Shown: in pieces, positions 26,662 through 36,253 of the stretch
Layout: every line of letters starts with the position of its first letter
Numbering within the stretch: the stretch's first letter is position 1
Assembly: GCA_003223215.1 (NCBI GenBank)
Contig: QHYH01000094.1
Coordinates: 1 to 64,000, forward strand
Length of the DNA: 64,000 bases
DNA from: Acidobacteriota bacterium
GTDB lineage: Bacteria; Acidobacteriota; Terriglobia; Acidiferrales; UBA7541
Direction: 5' to 3'
Translations under genes and position numbers: made by a program
The notes under the pieces: model-generated
The model's database searches: none
Seen by the model: only the letters and a program-made list of their open reading frames with translations
Told to the model about the DNA's origin: nothing

Positions 26662-27744
26662 CTAGCGCCCAGTGTCGTCAAGCCAATACTCGCGTCGAAA
26701 TTTTGTCACAAACTGCGGGCGGCCCTTCGTAGCCACATGTAGCGCGTGTAGGCCGGCCGCGGGATTAGCCGGTCGGAAACTTAGAACATAATAATTGGGT
26801 ATGTCATTCGAAACCGCGATAAGGCCTGCTTTCAGATCCTTAGAATCGTGGAAGTGAAAGAACTCACCTCCGGTGAGTTGGGCTAAAGATTCGGCAGTAT
26901 TCGTACGCAGTGCATTGCGGGCCGTGAGAAAGGTCATGGTGGCCAGCCGAAGTGGTGGAGCAAGCTGGCTAACGCAGTCAAGCACCTGCTTGCTGTAGTG
27001 ACCTTTGTACTCGGAATTGGCCCCAGTGCGACTGAAGCAGCCATTCTCGGGGCCGGGGTCGTTGCTACTAGACTTTGACGCTTCATTCGAAACTGCCGAA
27101 CGCGTACTCGAGAAACCAAAGCTGTATATCGCCGTGTTCGTATCGCTGATAAGGCGCACAGCGTCATTCAGGGTGGTTTTACTGCCTTGGTCAATTGTTT
27201 CGGTGAGCAGCAAAATGGCGCGCCGATAGCGCGTGGGCTGCTCCCGCAGCTGCACGACGGCGAATGCAACGGCGTCTAAAATGGCCGCGTTATGGTCGCC
27301 TTCGGAAAGGTTCGCAAGTCCGTTGGAAGCATCTCCTGTTTTTGACGTGAAAGGGACGATCAGGTGCGGCGTACCATCGAAGCCGATGACGGCGACGCGG
27401 TGCTCTACGTTACCGATCAGCGCGTCAAGGATAGAGTCTAGTTCTTTGTAGTCAGCGAGATGGCGTGCGCCTTCACCGCCCCTCTCAACCACGATTGCCA
27501 ACGCCAGCGGCTGCGAATCAGTGTCTTGTTCTAGTGTGAGAAGTTGCGGTACGCCGTTATCAGTGAGAAGGAAGTCGTCCGCCTTGAGGTCAAAAACTAC
27601 ATGTCCTTCCTTATTGTTCACAAACACCTGGACCATAACCAATGTGGAATGTACCGTCACCGTTGGCTGGCCCGTACCGCTCTCTTGCGCGATGCACACG
27701 CTTGCGAGGCAAAGGACGAGAATCAAACTGTAAAAAGACTTCAT
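26662..27744 (-). CDS. Secreted VWFA-related domain protein
   Basis: 360 residues. A signal peptide (FYSLILVLCLASVCIA) precedes the acidobacterial VWFA-related domain. It opens with VHSTLVMVQVFVNNKEGHVVFDLKADDFLLTDNGVPQ and continues with a von Willebrand A fold (LALAIVVERGGEG, VAVIGFDG, RRAILLLTETIDQGS). The MIDAS motif is not intact: the usual D-x-S-x-S is VERGGEG here, so metal binding is doubtful. Biological role of the family is unknown. Confidence 0.8.
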   Translation of the reverse strand: MKSFYSLILVLCLASVCIAQESGTGQPTVTVHSTLVMVQVFVNNKEGHVVFDLKADDFLLTDNGVPQLLTLEQDTDSQPLALAIVVERGGEGARHLADYKELDSILDALIGNVEHRVAVIGFDGTPHLIVPFTSKTGDASNGLANLSEGDHNAAILDAVAFAVVQLREQPTRYRRAILLLTETIDQGSKTTLNDAVRLISDTNTAIYSFGFSSTRSAVSNEASKSSSNDPGPENGCFSRTGANSEYKGHYSKQVLDCVSQLAPPLRLATMTFLTARNALRTNTAESLAQLTGGEFFHFHDSKDLKAGLIAVSNDIPNYYVLSFRPANPAAGLHALHVATKGRPQFVTKFRREYWLDDTGR

Positions 27745-27906
27745 AATGAATACGACAGCCCGAGGCGTTAATCAGATTTCACTATATGCGACCAGAACAT
27801 CTCCGTTCTGATTGTAAACCACGTGAGCCAAGTCCCGATAAACAGCGTTCGCGTCCACATGGAATCCGCCGCGAAAGGAAGCCTCGTCAAATGGACGAGA
27901 ACGCCA

Positions 27907-28056
27907 CTAATCGGGAGTTGAGTCTTTTAAGCGCTCTTTAAGGCGTTTGACTTCATCGAACAATTGGGAGAATCTGCGAGACAGGGAGACCTGATAAAAG
28001 AAAAACACAACCCAGACCGCAATCCATGCTGCGAGGAGGTACTGAAAGTTCTTCAT
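27907..28056 (-). CDS. ccmD: CcmD-like small membrane protein
   Basis: 49 residues: MKNFQYLLAAWIAVWVVFFF, then YQVSLSRRFSQLFDEVKRLK and a short acidic end. One N-terminal transmembrane helix with an aromatic face and a basic coiled tail is the CcmD pattern. Its ATG overlaps the ccmC stop codon by four bases (ATGA). In cytochrome c maturation system I, CcmD helps release haem-loaded CcmE from the CcmABC complex. Confidence 0.8.
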   Translation of the reverse strand: MKNFQYLLAAWIAVWVVFFFYQVSLSRRFSQLFDEVKRLKERLKDSTPD

Positions 28057-28769
28057 ACGCGCTCCCTAGCTGTGCGAGATTGCTTATCCAAATCGCGAGA
28101 CTCAATCACAGAAGTCAACAAACCCACTTCATACCGCAAACGCTCAAGACGGTAGCGGTCTAGCAGAAGAACGGTCATTACCCCAACAACGGCTGCCAAA
28201 CACAGTAACAGCACTTTTCCCATGGTGGGGTCGACTCCTGCATTTGGGCCTCCGAAAAAGACTGGAGCCGGATGCTGAGTCCGCCCAAAACGGTTTGACA
28301 CGTATACTAATGGAACGTCGAGAAAGGCAAAGATTCCAAAAACTGCCGAGATTCTTGCCCGCTTCTCAGTTTCTTCTACCATGGAGCGTAGCAGGAGATA
28401 TGCAAGGTATAGCAACCAAAGAACAAAAGTCGTCGTGAGCCTCGGATCCCACGTCCACCAAATCCCCCACGCGGGTTTGCCCCACAAGGGACCCGTTATC
28501 AGCCCAATCGTACAGCACACCAGGCCGACCTCTGCCCCCGCAACACCAATCCAGTCGTATCGTTGCGAGCGCGTGGTCAAATAAGCGAAACAGCCGAAGA
28601 CAGACACGAAAAATGCTACGAACATAGCAACCCAGCTAGACACATGGAAATAGAAAATGCGCTGTGCGTCATGCATAGTTCGCTCATCCGGAGCAATGAA
28701 CAAGGCAGCGTAACCTGCAATGCACATCAGCCCGGCGACAATTAGCGAACTCGCGACTCTTCGATTCAT
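28053..28769 (-). CDS. ccmC: Haem exporter / cytochrome c maturation protein CcmC
   Basis: 238 residues with six hydrophobic segments. The haem-handling WWD motif reads WGIWWTWDPRLTTTFVLW, and His residues stand in the flanking loops (RIFYFHVSSW and GRTQHPAPVFF). It delivers haem to CcmE at the periplasmic side of the inner membrane. Only ccmD follows; ccmA, ccmB and ccmE are not in the window, so the set is split. The ten-haem cytochrome at 42.6 kb would be a client of this pathway. Confidence 0.9.
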   Translation of the reverse strand: MNRRVASSLIVAGLMCIAGYAALFIAPDERTMHDAQRIFYFHVSSWVAMFVAFFVSVFGCFAYLTTRSQRYDWIGVAGAEVGLVCCTIGLITGPLWGKPAWGIWWTWDPRLTTTFVLWLLYLAYLLLRSMVEETEKRARISAVFGIFAFLDVPLVYVSNRFGRTQHPAPVFFGGPNAGVDPTMGKVLLLCLAAVVGVMTVLLLDRYRLERLRYEVGLLTSVIESRDLDKQSRTARERV

Positions 28770-29419
28770 CGGCTCAGAGACCAGAGTATACGTCTGATGT
28801 GATTAACGCGGTATCTCTAACGACGCCGGCCGTGTCAGGGTTTGTTAAGTTTTGATTCTCATTGAATCCACGCACACCTCTTCGTCAACGCACGAGTTGC
28901 GCCTCTTTACCGAACATCTCTTCGATCACCATCGACCATGATGAGGTATTCGTCGGAAGAATATTGCCCTCAAGTCCCGATTAACGTAATCGGAAAAGTG
29001 CCGATCTCCCGATTCCAGTTTTCCAGTTTTCCGGTAATCCGACCAGGACCCAGATGGAATAGGCTGGAGAACGGCGATTGACAATAGCAAAATCTCAGGC
29101 AGAGAAGAGTCGATGATTGAGAAAGTCCTCGCAAGGCAACACTTAGGCTGGAGACTTGAAATGTGTTCGAAGGTTGCTGCGTGTGCATTCGCAATGGGGA
29201 TGGTGATAGCGGCGCGCGTTTTCGCACAGGAACCGAGCCTAAGGAGGAAAAGACAAGCAAAAATAAAAAAGACGGAACCGGTTCGCGTCTTGAGCCACCA
29301 GTTCCGTCCTTTGATCTGCAAAGGATGCGGACCGCGCTCGAGTGAGGTTCCGCTCCGCCATTTGCCGCCGAAGATAGCAGCTCTTTGTGCGGCTTAAGAC
29401 CTCCTTGACCGTCGGCGAT
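28770..29419. other. Gene-poor stretch, possible relic of a small secreted protein
   Basis: From ATG 29161 a signal-peptide-like run (VAACAFAMGMVIAARVFAQEP) is read, then the frame loses character. A shift gives KEEKTSKNKKDGTGSRLEPP and a stop near 29343. A TTGACA lies near 29079. A hairpin GACGGAAC/GTTCCGTC lies at about 29271-29308. This may be a decayed or very small secreted peptide gene; I cannot support more. Confidence 0.3.
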
Positions 29420-30346
29420 TCAACCGCGAACGGTCAGCACCGGGCACCGCGCTTTGGTGACCACGCTGTACGCGATGGTGGCCGGAACATGTCCTGCCAG
29501 GCTATTTCTACTCTTTGCGCCCATCACGATCAGGTCGGCGTTCATCTCGCGAGCCATTGTGGTGATCTCTTCCACCGTCTCGCCAAACGTTGCGCGGAAC
29601 ACCGGCTTGCACCAATTCTCAGCGCCCTCCGGGACCAGACGTCGCAGGTTTTCGATGTTAAACTCACGTTGCCGCCGCACGCTCTCTTCCGTGAACGCCG
29701 TGGCTTCTTGAATAACATGCAGCATAGTGAGCCGAGCGGCGTGCTCTTGAGCCAGGGAGAGTGCATAGGCGGCCGCTCTCTCTGCGCCATGGCCAAAGTC
29801 CGTAGCAAATAAAATACTCTTCAGCTCCACTTCGCGCGGCGGCTCATCCTTTACGCGCGGCCCCACGGTCAGCACCGCGCAGTCCGCGTGCCGAAAGATT
29901 TCTTCGGCCACTGAACCGATCAGCAACTTCTTGATCTTTCCGCGTCCATGCGTCGCCGTAACCACCAGGTCGATTTCATACTTCTGGATTAATTTTGCAA
30001 GAACGGGCCAGACGTTTCCCTCTCCCAGCAACACTTCGTGTGGTATGCCACGCAGCTTCCCCGACACGAGAATGTCTGCCATCCCCTGCTCCGCCGCCTG
30101 ACGAACCTTCTCGTAAGTAGCTTCCGCAACCGCCGGCTCCGCATACAAGAAAGCATCTGGCACCAGTACATGCGCCAAGTAGATCCTGGCGTCATAGCGC
30201 CGTGCCAGGGCCAGGGCATAGGCAAGAGCCCGGTCGGACTCGGGCGAGAAATCCGTAGTCACTAAAATCTTACTAAGCGAGACCCTCTTTGAAATCTCCG
30301 GTAGGGAAATCGGTTGAATCGCCTTCGGCTCTATTACCTGTGTCAT
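29420..30346 (-). CDS. Universal stress protein, tandem UspA domains
   Basis: 308 residues from ATG 30346, chosen because AGGAGGG lies just upstream. Two UspA domains: KILVTTDFSPESDRALAYAL to VVTATHGRGKIKKLLIGSVAEEI, and SILFATDFGHGAERAAAYAL to LIVMGAKSRNSLAGHVPATI. The second ends in the CPVLTVRG strand. The first domain has an ATP-binding-like G-x2-G-x9-G(S/T) loop; the second is degenerate. A cytoplasmic stress-tolerance protein, here preceded by an unusually long gene-free region. Confidence 0.9.
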   Translation of the reverse strand: MTQVIEPKAIQPISLPEISKRVSLSKILVTTDFSPESDRALAYALALARRYDARIYLAHVLVPDAFLYAEPAVAEATYEKVRQAAEQGMADILVSGKLRGIPHEVLLGEGNVWPVLAKLIQKYEIDLVVTATHGRGKIKKLLIGSVAEEIFRHADCAVLTVGPRVKDEPPREVELKSILFATDFGHGAERAAAYALSLAQEHAARLTMLHVIQEATAFTEESVRRQREFNIENLRRLVPEGAENWCKPVFRATFGETVEEITTMAREMNADLIVMGAKSRNSLAGHVPATIAYSVVTKARCPVLTVRG

Positions 30347-31150
30347 AAGACCCTCCTCGCCTTCATTTCGTCGTGGCTCGTGCGCTCTCATTTCCTGCCT
30401 TCAATGACATTGCCAAGGGTGCACGCACGATTCCACAACCACAGACACGGATCGCATTGCAAACAAAGAACATGCGGGCCGTCCTCCATTCAACAGAGCA
30501 ACCCTTGGGTGCAATCGCACAACGATATGCGCGAGAAAACCACTGGTTTTATGGAATTTGACGGGAAAAAACACGCAAGACCCAGCCCAAAACAAAGGCA
30601 GCGGCGAGCACCGGTTAAGGCCCGTCATGCGGGCCATCGCGTCGGAACCTCGACGCTCCTTTACGATCCGTGCTCTGCCGCTGCCTGACTCGATCATGCA
30701 AGCCGGCAAACTGGGGGGTTCTTTCCGGCTTTACGGTGGGCGTCCTGTTCTGCGCCGTATCCTTTCGAGCTTTTTTACCGCCTGCCCGCGGTCACAGTAG
30801 GGACGCCCACAGCTGACAAAATTTGCAATCGCTCCATTGCCAACCTTTCTGAGCAAACTGCCAAGCAGCATCTGCTGTTCCAAACTCGCAGCCCGCCTGC
30901 GTTCACGTATCTCGCTTTATTTTAACGACTTGAATAAGCTTCCATGGTGACACCCTCCCAAGGCGTCTTCTCAAACTGGGGCTTTTCACTCTCGTTCGCG
31001 TCTTCTCACTCGGCCGTCCCCGCCGAACATCGGCTGCAGATCGACAACGGTGCGCAAATACGGACATCAGCCTGCCTGGTTGGGCAGATCGCGAGCCGCG
31101 TCAGTGACTGGATGCGCTCTACTCCATTATAGGACGTCTGCTTTGAGGAC
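30347..31150. other. 800-base gene-free region with inverted repeats
   Basis: No convincing open frame on either strand. A short hairpin pairs AAGCCGG (30700-30706) with CCGGCTT (30725-30731). Directly behind it a perfect 10-bp repeat, GTGGGCGTCC (30736-30745) and GGACGCCCAC (30801-30810), can close a larger structure. The region precedes the stress-protein gene and follows the end of the regulator gene; a structured RNA or long leader is possible. Confidence 0.4.
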
Positions 31151-32653
31151 TCAGGGTCGCGTCGGGGAGGCTGGTTGCTCTTCTTCTCCGTGGACCAATC
31201 CGAATTTCTTCATCTTGTAGCGAAGCGCGTCCCGGCTGATGTCCAGCAGCTTGGCCGCCTTGATCTGGTTCCCATGAGACTGGCGCAGCGCCAGCTCGAC
31301 CAAAGCATGCTCGATATCTTCGAGCGACGTTCCGCCTTCCGGGATAGAGAGAACTGGCAAGCGTCGCGTGGAGCCGCCTTCGAGCGGCTCCTGGGCCGCA
31401 GGCGAGCTCACTTCCATCGCTGTCGGAGCGCTCCCGGCTGTCCCGCTGCGCCCGCTAGCCACTGCAAAGGGCAAATCATCGGGCCTTAGCAGCGTGCCTT
31501 CTTCCAAAAGCATGGCGCGTTCCAGCGCGTTCTTTAATTCACGCACATTTCCGGGCCAGTTGTAGCTCATCAGCAGTCGCTGCGTTTCTTCGTTCAACCC
31601 TTGCACGTTCCTCCGGAACTTCCGGTTGTAGTGGCCCACGAAGAAATCCACCAGCGCGGGCACGTCCTCTTTCCGTTCCCGCAGCGGCGGAAGAAAAACG
31701 GAAATGATGGCCAACCGGTAATACAAGTCCTGCCGAAAATGACCCTCGCGTACCGCGCGCTCCAGGTCGCGATTCGAGGCCGCGATCACGCGAACGTTCA
31801 CCTGGATGTCGCGCACACCACCGACGCGCCGGATGACCTGGTCCTCCAGCACCCGCAAGAGCTTTGCCTGAAGCAGCGGCGAAAGCTCTCCAATCTCATC
31901 CAAAAACAGCGTTCCCTCGTCGGCCACCTCAAACAAACCCTTCTTCATCGCCTTGGCATCGGTAAACGCGCCGCGCTCGTGGCCAAAAAGTTCCGCCTCC
32001 ATCAGTGTTTCCGGAATCGCGGAGCAATTGATCGCCACAAACGGTTTGTCTTTTCGCGCGCTCTGATAATGAATTGTCTTCGCCACCAGATCCTTGCCGG
32101 TTCCACTCTCTCCTTGAATCAAAATCGTGCTGGCTTCGCTGGCCGCCACTTTCTGAACAAACTTCATCAGCTCGGTCATCTTCCGCGAGACGCCAATCAC
32201 CTCGTGATAGCCCGCGCGCCGCCGCACTTCTCCGCGCAATGACTCCACTTCCGTGCGCAGCGCCCCCGCTTCCAGCGCGTTCTGCAGCGTAACGCCCAGT
32301 TCTTCGTAATTGATCGGCTTGCTGACAAAGTCATAGGCGCCCAGCCGCAGCGCGGTTTTCACGTCCTCAAGTTGCGGATCCGCAGTCATCATAATGACCG
32401 TGCGCGTCTCGCCGCTTTGCTTCAGCTTTTCCAGGACTTCGATGCCGCTCTGACCCGGCAGGTGAACGTCCAACAAAATGGCGTCCGGCGACTCGTTCTG
32501 CAGTACGCTCAGCGCCTCTTCTCCGTCAGCAGCCTCGACGCTCTGGTAGCCGCATTCGGCGCACTTCCTCGCCAGCGCCCAGCGCACCAGTTTTTCGTCG
32601 TCCACGATCAGGATTTTCTTCCGCACCATGATCGGTACTTTATCATTCTTCAT
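31151..32653 (-). CDS. NtrC-family sigma-54 response regulator
   Basis: 500 residues: receiver domain with phospho-acceptor Asp62 (ILLDVHLPG), AAA+ domain with Walker A GESGTGKD (181-188) and Walker B TLFLDEIGEL, and a Fis-type helix-turn-helix at the C-terminus (NQIKAAKLLDISRDALRYKM). The sigma-54 contact loop reads GAFTDA (228-233) instead of the canonical GAFTGA; this variant occurs in other family members and need not abolish activity. The cognate kinase gene ends 132 bases upstream on the same strand. It activates sigma-54 promoters on phosphorylation. Target genes are unknown. Confidence 0.92.
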   Translation of the reverse strand: MKNDKVPIMVRKKILIVDDEKLVRWALARKCAECGYQSVEAADGEEALSVLQNESPDAILLDVHLPGQSGIEVLEKLKQSGETRTVIMMTADPQLEDVKTALRLGAYDFVSKPINYEELGVTLQNALEAGALRTEVESLRGEVRRRAGYHEVIGVSRKMTELMKFVQKVAASEASTILIQGESGTGKDLVAKTIHYQSARKDKPFVAINCSAIPETLMEAELFGHERGAFTDAKAMKKGLFEVADEGTLFLDEIGELSPLLQAKLLRVLEDQVIRRVGGVRDIQVNVRVIAASNRDLERAVREGHFRQDLYYRLAIISVFLPPLRERKEDVPALVDFFVGHYNRKFRRNVQGLNEETQRLLMSYNWPGNVRELKNALERAMLLEEGTLLRPDDLPFAVASGRSGTAGSAPTAMEVSSPAAQEPLEGGSTRRLPVLSIPEGGTSLEDIEHALVELALRQSHGNQIKAAKLLDISRDALRYKMKKFGLVHGEEEQPASPTRP

Positions 32654-32785
32654 GAACCGCTTACAGGTTTCGTATCCCGTGGAACCCGCTTGAACTACTC
32701 CACGACTCTCCGAGCGCTCGGCATCTCTGCGTTACTTTTTTCTCTGTTCGTCGCTTCGTTCGACCGTCAACCTTTGACTTCTGAA

Positions 32786-33874
32786 CTACTCGGCGTGCTT
32801 GTCCTTGGCTCGCAAGATCGGCAGCCACACCTCGAATTGCGTGCCGCGCCCTGGCTCGCTCGTCACCTCAATTCTTCCCTTGTGCGACTCCACGATGCCT
32901 CTCGCCAGCGGGAGCCCCAGGCCCGTTCCTTCTTTTCTTGTCGTAAAGAACGGCTTGAAGATCCTTGGCAGAGACTCGCGCGAGATGCCCTTGCCGTTAT
33001 CTCGAATGCGCACCACCGCATACTCCCTTTCCTGCCGCAAAGCCACCTCAATCTTCCCTTGATTCGAGATCGCCTGAATGCCGTTCAGAAGCAAATTCAA
33101 AATGACCTGTTGAACCTGCACGGGATCGTGCAGGATTCCTGGCAGTCTTTTCTCCGGCTCCAGTGTGATCTCAATGGGTTTCGTCCTCACTTGTTGACGC
33201 GCCAGGAAAACCGCCTGCTCGACTGTCGCGTTCAAATCCGCAGGATGAAATTCCGGTGGCCGTGGCCGCGCATAAACGAGCAGATCGTTCAAGATCGCCT
33301 GAATGTGTTGAATTTCGCTGTGAACCTCAGGCAGCACCGCGCGGCTGGAACTCTCCGGCGGCAGTTCCCGTCCCATCACTTCGACGACCCCGGCAATTCC
33401 AGCAAGCGGATTGCGAATTTCGTGCGCCAGTCCTGCCGCCAACTCTCCGATCGTGGCGAGATGTTCGGCGCGCGCCATTTCCCGCTGGTGCAGCCGCTCG
33501 ATTTCCGCACGATTTTCCTCGAGTTGCCGAATCATTTCATTGAACTGCTGACCCAATTGCCCGACGTCGTCGTTACGCTTGGCGAAATCGACCCTTGCGG
33601 CCAGATCACCTTCGCTTACCCGACCGATGACCCTCTTTAACTCTTCGAGCGGCCTTTGAATCAAAACCAGCATCACTATTAACGTCACGAAACAAATGGC
33701 CACCGCGCCGCCGGCCGCAACGATCACAATCCAATGTCCGCTGGGAATATCGAGCGCGACTACGATGGCCTGGAACGCTATCAGGCCCAACAACAACACT
33801 CCCACGATCGGAATGATGGCTTTCCATTGCCAGCCCAGAGAGGGGCCTTTGCCAGGCGGCTGAGGTTCTTTCAC
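32786..33874 (-). CDS. Membrane sensor histidine kinase
   Basis: 362 residues, GTG start. Two transmembrane helices (about 18-40 and 48-72) with almost no periplasmic part between them, a HAMP domain (LIQRPLEELKRVIGRVSEGD), a coiled stretch, the H-box GLAHEIRNPLAGI with His151, and an HATPase domain with N, G1 and G2 boxes (VILNLLLNGIQAI, VRIRDNGKGI, GTGLGLPLARGI). The lack of a sensor domain suggests sensing within the membrane or via another protein. It pairs with the NtrC-type regulator downstream. Confidence 0.92.
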   Translation of the reverse strand: MKEPQPPGKGPSLGWQWKAIIPIVGVLLLGLIAFQAIVVALDIPSGHWIVIVAAGGAVAICFVTLIVMLVLIQRPLEELKRVIGRVSEGDLAARVDFAKRNDDVGQLGQQFNEMIRQLEENRAEIERLHQREMARAEHLATIGELAAGLAHEIRNPLAGIAGVVEVMGRELPPESSSRAVLPEVHSEIQHIQAILNDLLVYARPRPPEFHPADLNATVEQAVFLARQQVRTKPIEITLEPEKRLPGILHDPVQVQQVILNLLLNGIQAISNQGKIEVALRQEREYAVVRIRDNGKGISRESLPRIFKPFFTTRKEGTGLGLPLARGIVESHKGRIEVTSEPGRGTQFEVWLPILRAKDKHAE

Positions 33875-34052
33875 GCACGTATCCTAGTCCAGTTTCACCA
33901 CACCCCCAAGAGTCTCTGGTAGGACAGGCATTCCTGCCTGGTTTGTTCAGTCAAGCTCCAGCATCACAGAAGGGCCCGTTCCGACAATGGTTGCGATTAG
34001 AGTGTGGTCCACACCACTTGAGGGAGGGGGGCTTCGCCTTGCCCGAAGGGCT

Positions 34053-34490
34053 TCAGCTTTGTTTCAGCAGAAGCCGCAAATGCTTGACGGCGCGTTCGGC
34101 GTCAGCGCGGAAGTGCGAGGCATCCAGAAGGAGCGACCGCACCCAGCCGCGCAGTGAGCTGCCGAAGGGGTAAAACAGCGTGGGTCGCGCGGCGGAAACG
34201 ATCCCGGCGATCCTGGTAATCGTTGGAGCCAGTTCCAAAAGCTTCGCCCGAAGGGCCAGCAAGCCGCGATACCCTTGCTTCGCCGTCCACCGAGCAAGAG
34301 AGATCACCGCTTTTTCATAGAACATCCACACTCCGGCTATGATGCATGCCAGGAGCAGGAGGCCGAAAAACACTCCAGCAAACAGGAGCAGGGCAAAAAA
34401 CATTTCTTGAAAGTAGAAGACCCGCGAAGCGAGGACGACCAGGAGCCCGCCCACCGCTATCAGCGTACGTTTCTCAGCCTGTGCCGACAT
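34053..34490 (-). CDS. Small membrane protein of unknown function
   Basis: 145 residues. Two strong hydrophobic helices in the first half (LIAVGGLLVVLASRVFYF and FFALLLFAGVFFGLLLLACIIAGV) and a basic, helical cytoplasmic second half (ALRAKLLELAPTITRIAGIV, DAERAVKHLRLLLK). I do not recognise the family. It lies upstream of the kinase on the same strand, 178 bases away, and might belong to the signalling unit, but nothing proves this. Confidence 0.6.
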   Translation of the reverse strand: MSAQAEKRTLIAVGGLLVVLASRVFYFQEMFFALLLFAGVFFGLLLLACIIAGVWMFYEKAVISLARWTAKQGYRGLLALRAKLLELAPTITRIAGIVSAARPTLFYPFGSSLRGWVRSLLLDASHFRADAERAVKHLRLLLKQS

Positions 34491-34783
34491 TGCTCACTGT
34501 TCCTCCGTCACTCCCAGCTGCTTAGATGCTCGAAACCCGGTTCCGGTGGCGTATGGCCGGCAAGGCACTCCGAATTTGTTCAAAAACCATGCTCCACGGC
34601 AGCCGCTAGAATCGGTGTGGCGTGGGAGCCCTAGGCGCTCTCCGGCGGAGCTCTTGCCGTACGATTCGGCACACCGCGGCGAGAAACTTCCTTATTTTCT
34701 CCCGCTCTTCCCCTAGAATCCTCCCAGATCCGGAGTGCATGGCGTAGCGTCAGTCCCTTCCAGCTCATTACGGGGAGGCTCGA

Positions 34784-36196
34784 GTGGGTTCGACTGAAAG
34801 TTTTGACCTGGTTGTGATGGGCTGCGGTCCTGCCGGCGAAAAGGCGGGCGCCCAGGCCGCCTATTTTGGCAAGCGCGTCGCCCTGATCGAACGCGCCCAG
34901 CACCTGGGCGGCAGTTGCATCAATACTGGTACCGTTCCCAGCAAGACTTTGCGCGAATCGGCGCTCTATTTCTCTGGCCTGAAACAGCGCGGTCTTTATG
35001 GCATCGATTACTCGCTCAAAGAGAATCTCACTGTGCACGACTTCATGCATCACGAACGCGAAGTCGTGGACATGGAGCGCCGCCGGATTCTGAAGAATCT
35101 GGCGCTGCACAAGATTGAGCTCGTTCGCGGCCAGGCGTCCTTCGAAGACGGTCACACGGTTGTGGTCTCGGGAGCCGACGGCACGCGCCGGCTCAAGGGC
35201 GATGTGATCCTCATCGCCACGGGCTCGAAGCCGCATCGCCCTTCGGAGATCGCCTTCGACGATGTCCACACCTTCGACTCCGACACCTTTCTGCAAATGG
35301 ACCGCATACCCAAAAGCCTGGCCGTAATTGGTGGTGGCGTCATTGGCTGCGAATACGCTTCCATTTTTATGGCGCTTGGCGTCGAGGTCACTCTGGTCGA
35401 CGGTCGCGATCGGCTTCTTCCCTTCCTAGACAACGAAATCTCTGATCGTCTGCGCGAGCGACTCGCCTCATTGGGCATGCATTTCCGTTTCAACGATCGT
35501 CCCGTGAAGACTGAGAATTCCAAGGACCGAGTGCGTTTGACCATGAACAGCGGCAAAATTCTCGAAACGGAGGCGGCTCTTTTCGCCGCGGGCCGACGGG
35601 CTGCGGTTGACGGCCTGGCACTGGAACAGGCCGGACTGGCCCTCAACGATCGTGGCTACATCCCCGTGAATGGGAACTACCAAACGTCGGTTTCGCACAT
35701 TTATGCGGCAGGTGATGTCATCGGCTTTCCCGCGCTCGCTTCCACTTCCATGGAGCAAGGACGCGTCGCCGTTTGCCACGCCTTCGGTTTGAAATACAAA
35801 CAACGCGTGGCATCCTTGCTGCCCATGGGCATTTACACGATTCCGGAGATTTCCGCCGCGGGTGAGACGGAGGAATCCTGCAAAGAAAAGAAGATCGATT
35901 ACGTGGTTGGGCGGGCGCTGTATGAAAACAATGCCCGCGGCCACATCACCGGCGACACGGCGGGCATGCTCAAACTCATCTTTGCGCGTGCCGACAAGAA
36001 ACTCCTCGGGGTCAGCATGATTGGTGAAAACTCGACCGAACTCATCCACATCGGCCTGACCGTTTTGGACAAGGGCCTCACCATCGATGAATTCATCGAA
36101 CAGGTTTTCAATTATCCGACACTCAGCGAAACTTATAAGTATGCCGCGTACGATGGCCTCGGCAATCTGGCAGGCCACAAATTGCGGGAGGGCTGA
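34784..36196 (+). CDS. sthA: Soluble NAD(P) transhydrogenase
   Basis: 470 residues, GTG start behind GGGGAGG. FAD-binding GCGPAGEKAGAQAA near the N-terminus, then GGSCINTGTVPSKT: only Cys45 of the usual dithiol pair is present and the second position is Thr, which marks the soluble transhydrogenase SthA rather than lipoamide dehydrogenase or glutathione reductase. NAD-binding GGGVIGCEYAS, a second FAD motif (IYAAGDVIG) and the dimerisation domain follow to the end. It moves hydride between NADPH and NAD+ in the cytoplasm. Confidence 0.9.
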   Translation: MGSTESFDLVVMGCGPAGEKAGAQAAYFGKRVALIERAQHLGGSCINTGTVPSKTLRESALYFSGLKQRGLYGIDYSLKENLTVHDFMHHEREVVDMERRRILKNLALHKIELVRGQASFEDGHTVVVSGADGTRRLKGDVILIATGSKPHRPSEIAFDDVHTFDSDTFLQMDRIPKSLAVIGGGVIGCEYASIFMALGVEVTLVDGRDRLLPFLDNEISDRLRERLASLGMHFRFNDRPVKTENSKDRVRLTMNSGKILETEAALFAAGRRAAVDGLALEQAGLALNDRGYIPVNGNYQTSVSHIYAAGDVIGFPALASTSMEQGRVAVCHAFGLKYKQRVASLLPMGIYTIPEISAAGETEESCKEKKIDYVVGRALYENNARGHITGDTAGMLKLIFARADKKLLGVSMIGENSTELIHIGLTVLDKGLTIDEFIEQVFNYPTLSETYKYAAYDGLGNLAGHKLREG

Positions 36197-36253
36197 TTTC
36201 GAATGAAATAGCCCGGCTGCCGCGTTTCGGATGCGAGGTTTGGTGAGAATCTG

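Noticed and set aside
29113-29397. A secreted small protein gene
   Set aside because: Signal-like start but composition collapses after it and a frame change is needed; kept only as a possible relic.
30690-30760. A cyclic-di-GMP riboswitch, suggested by GCAAACTGG near a GC-rich stem
   Set aside because: The conserved core of that class (paired tetraloop and receptor arms) is not present on either strand.
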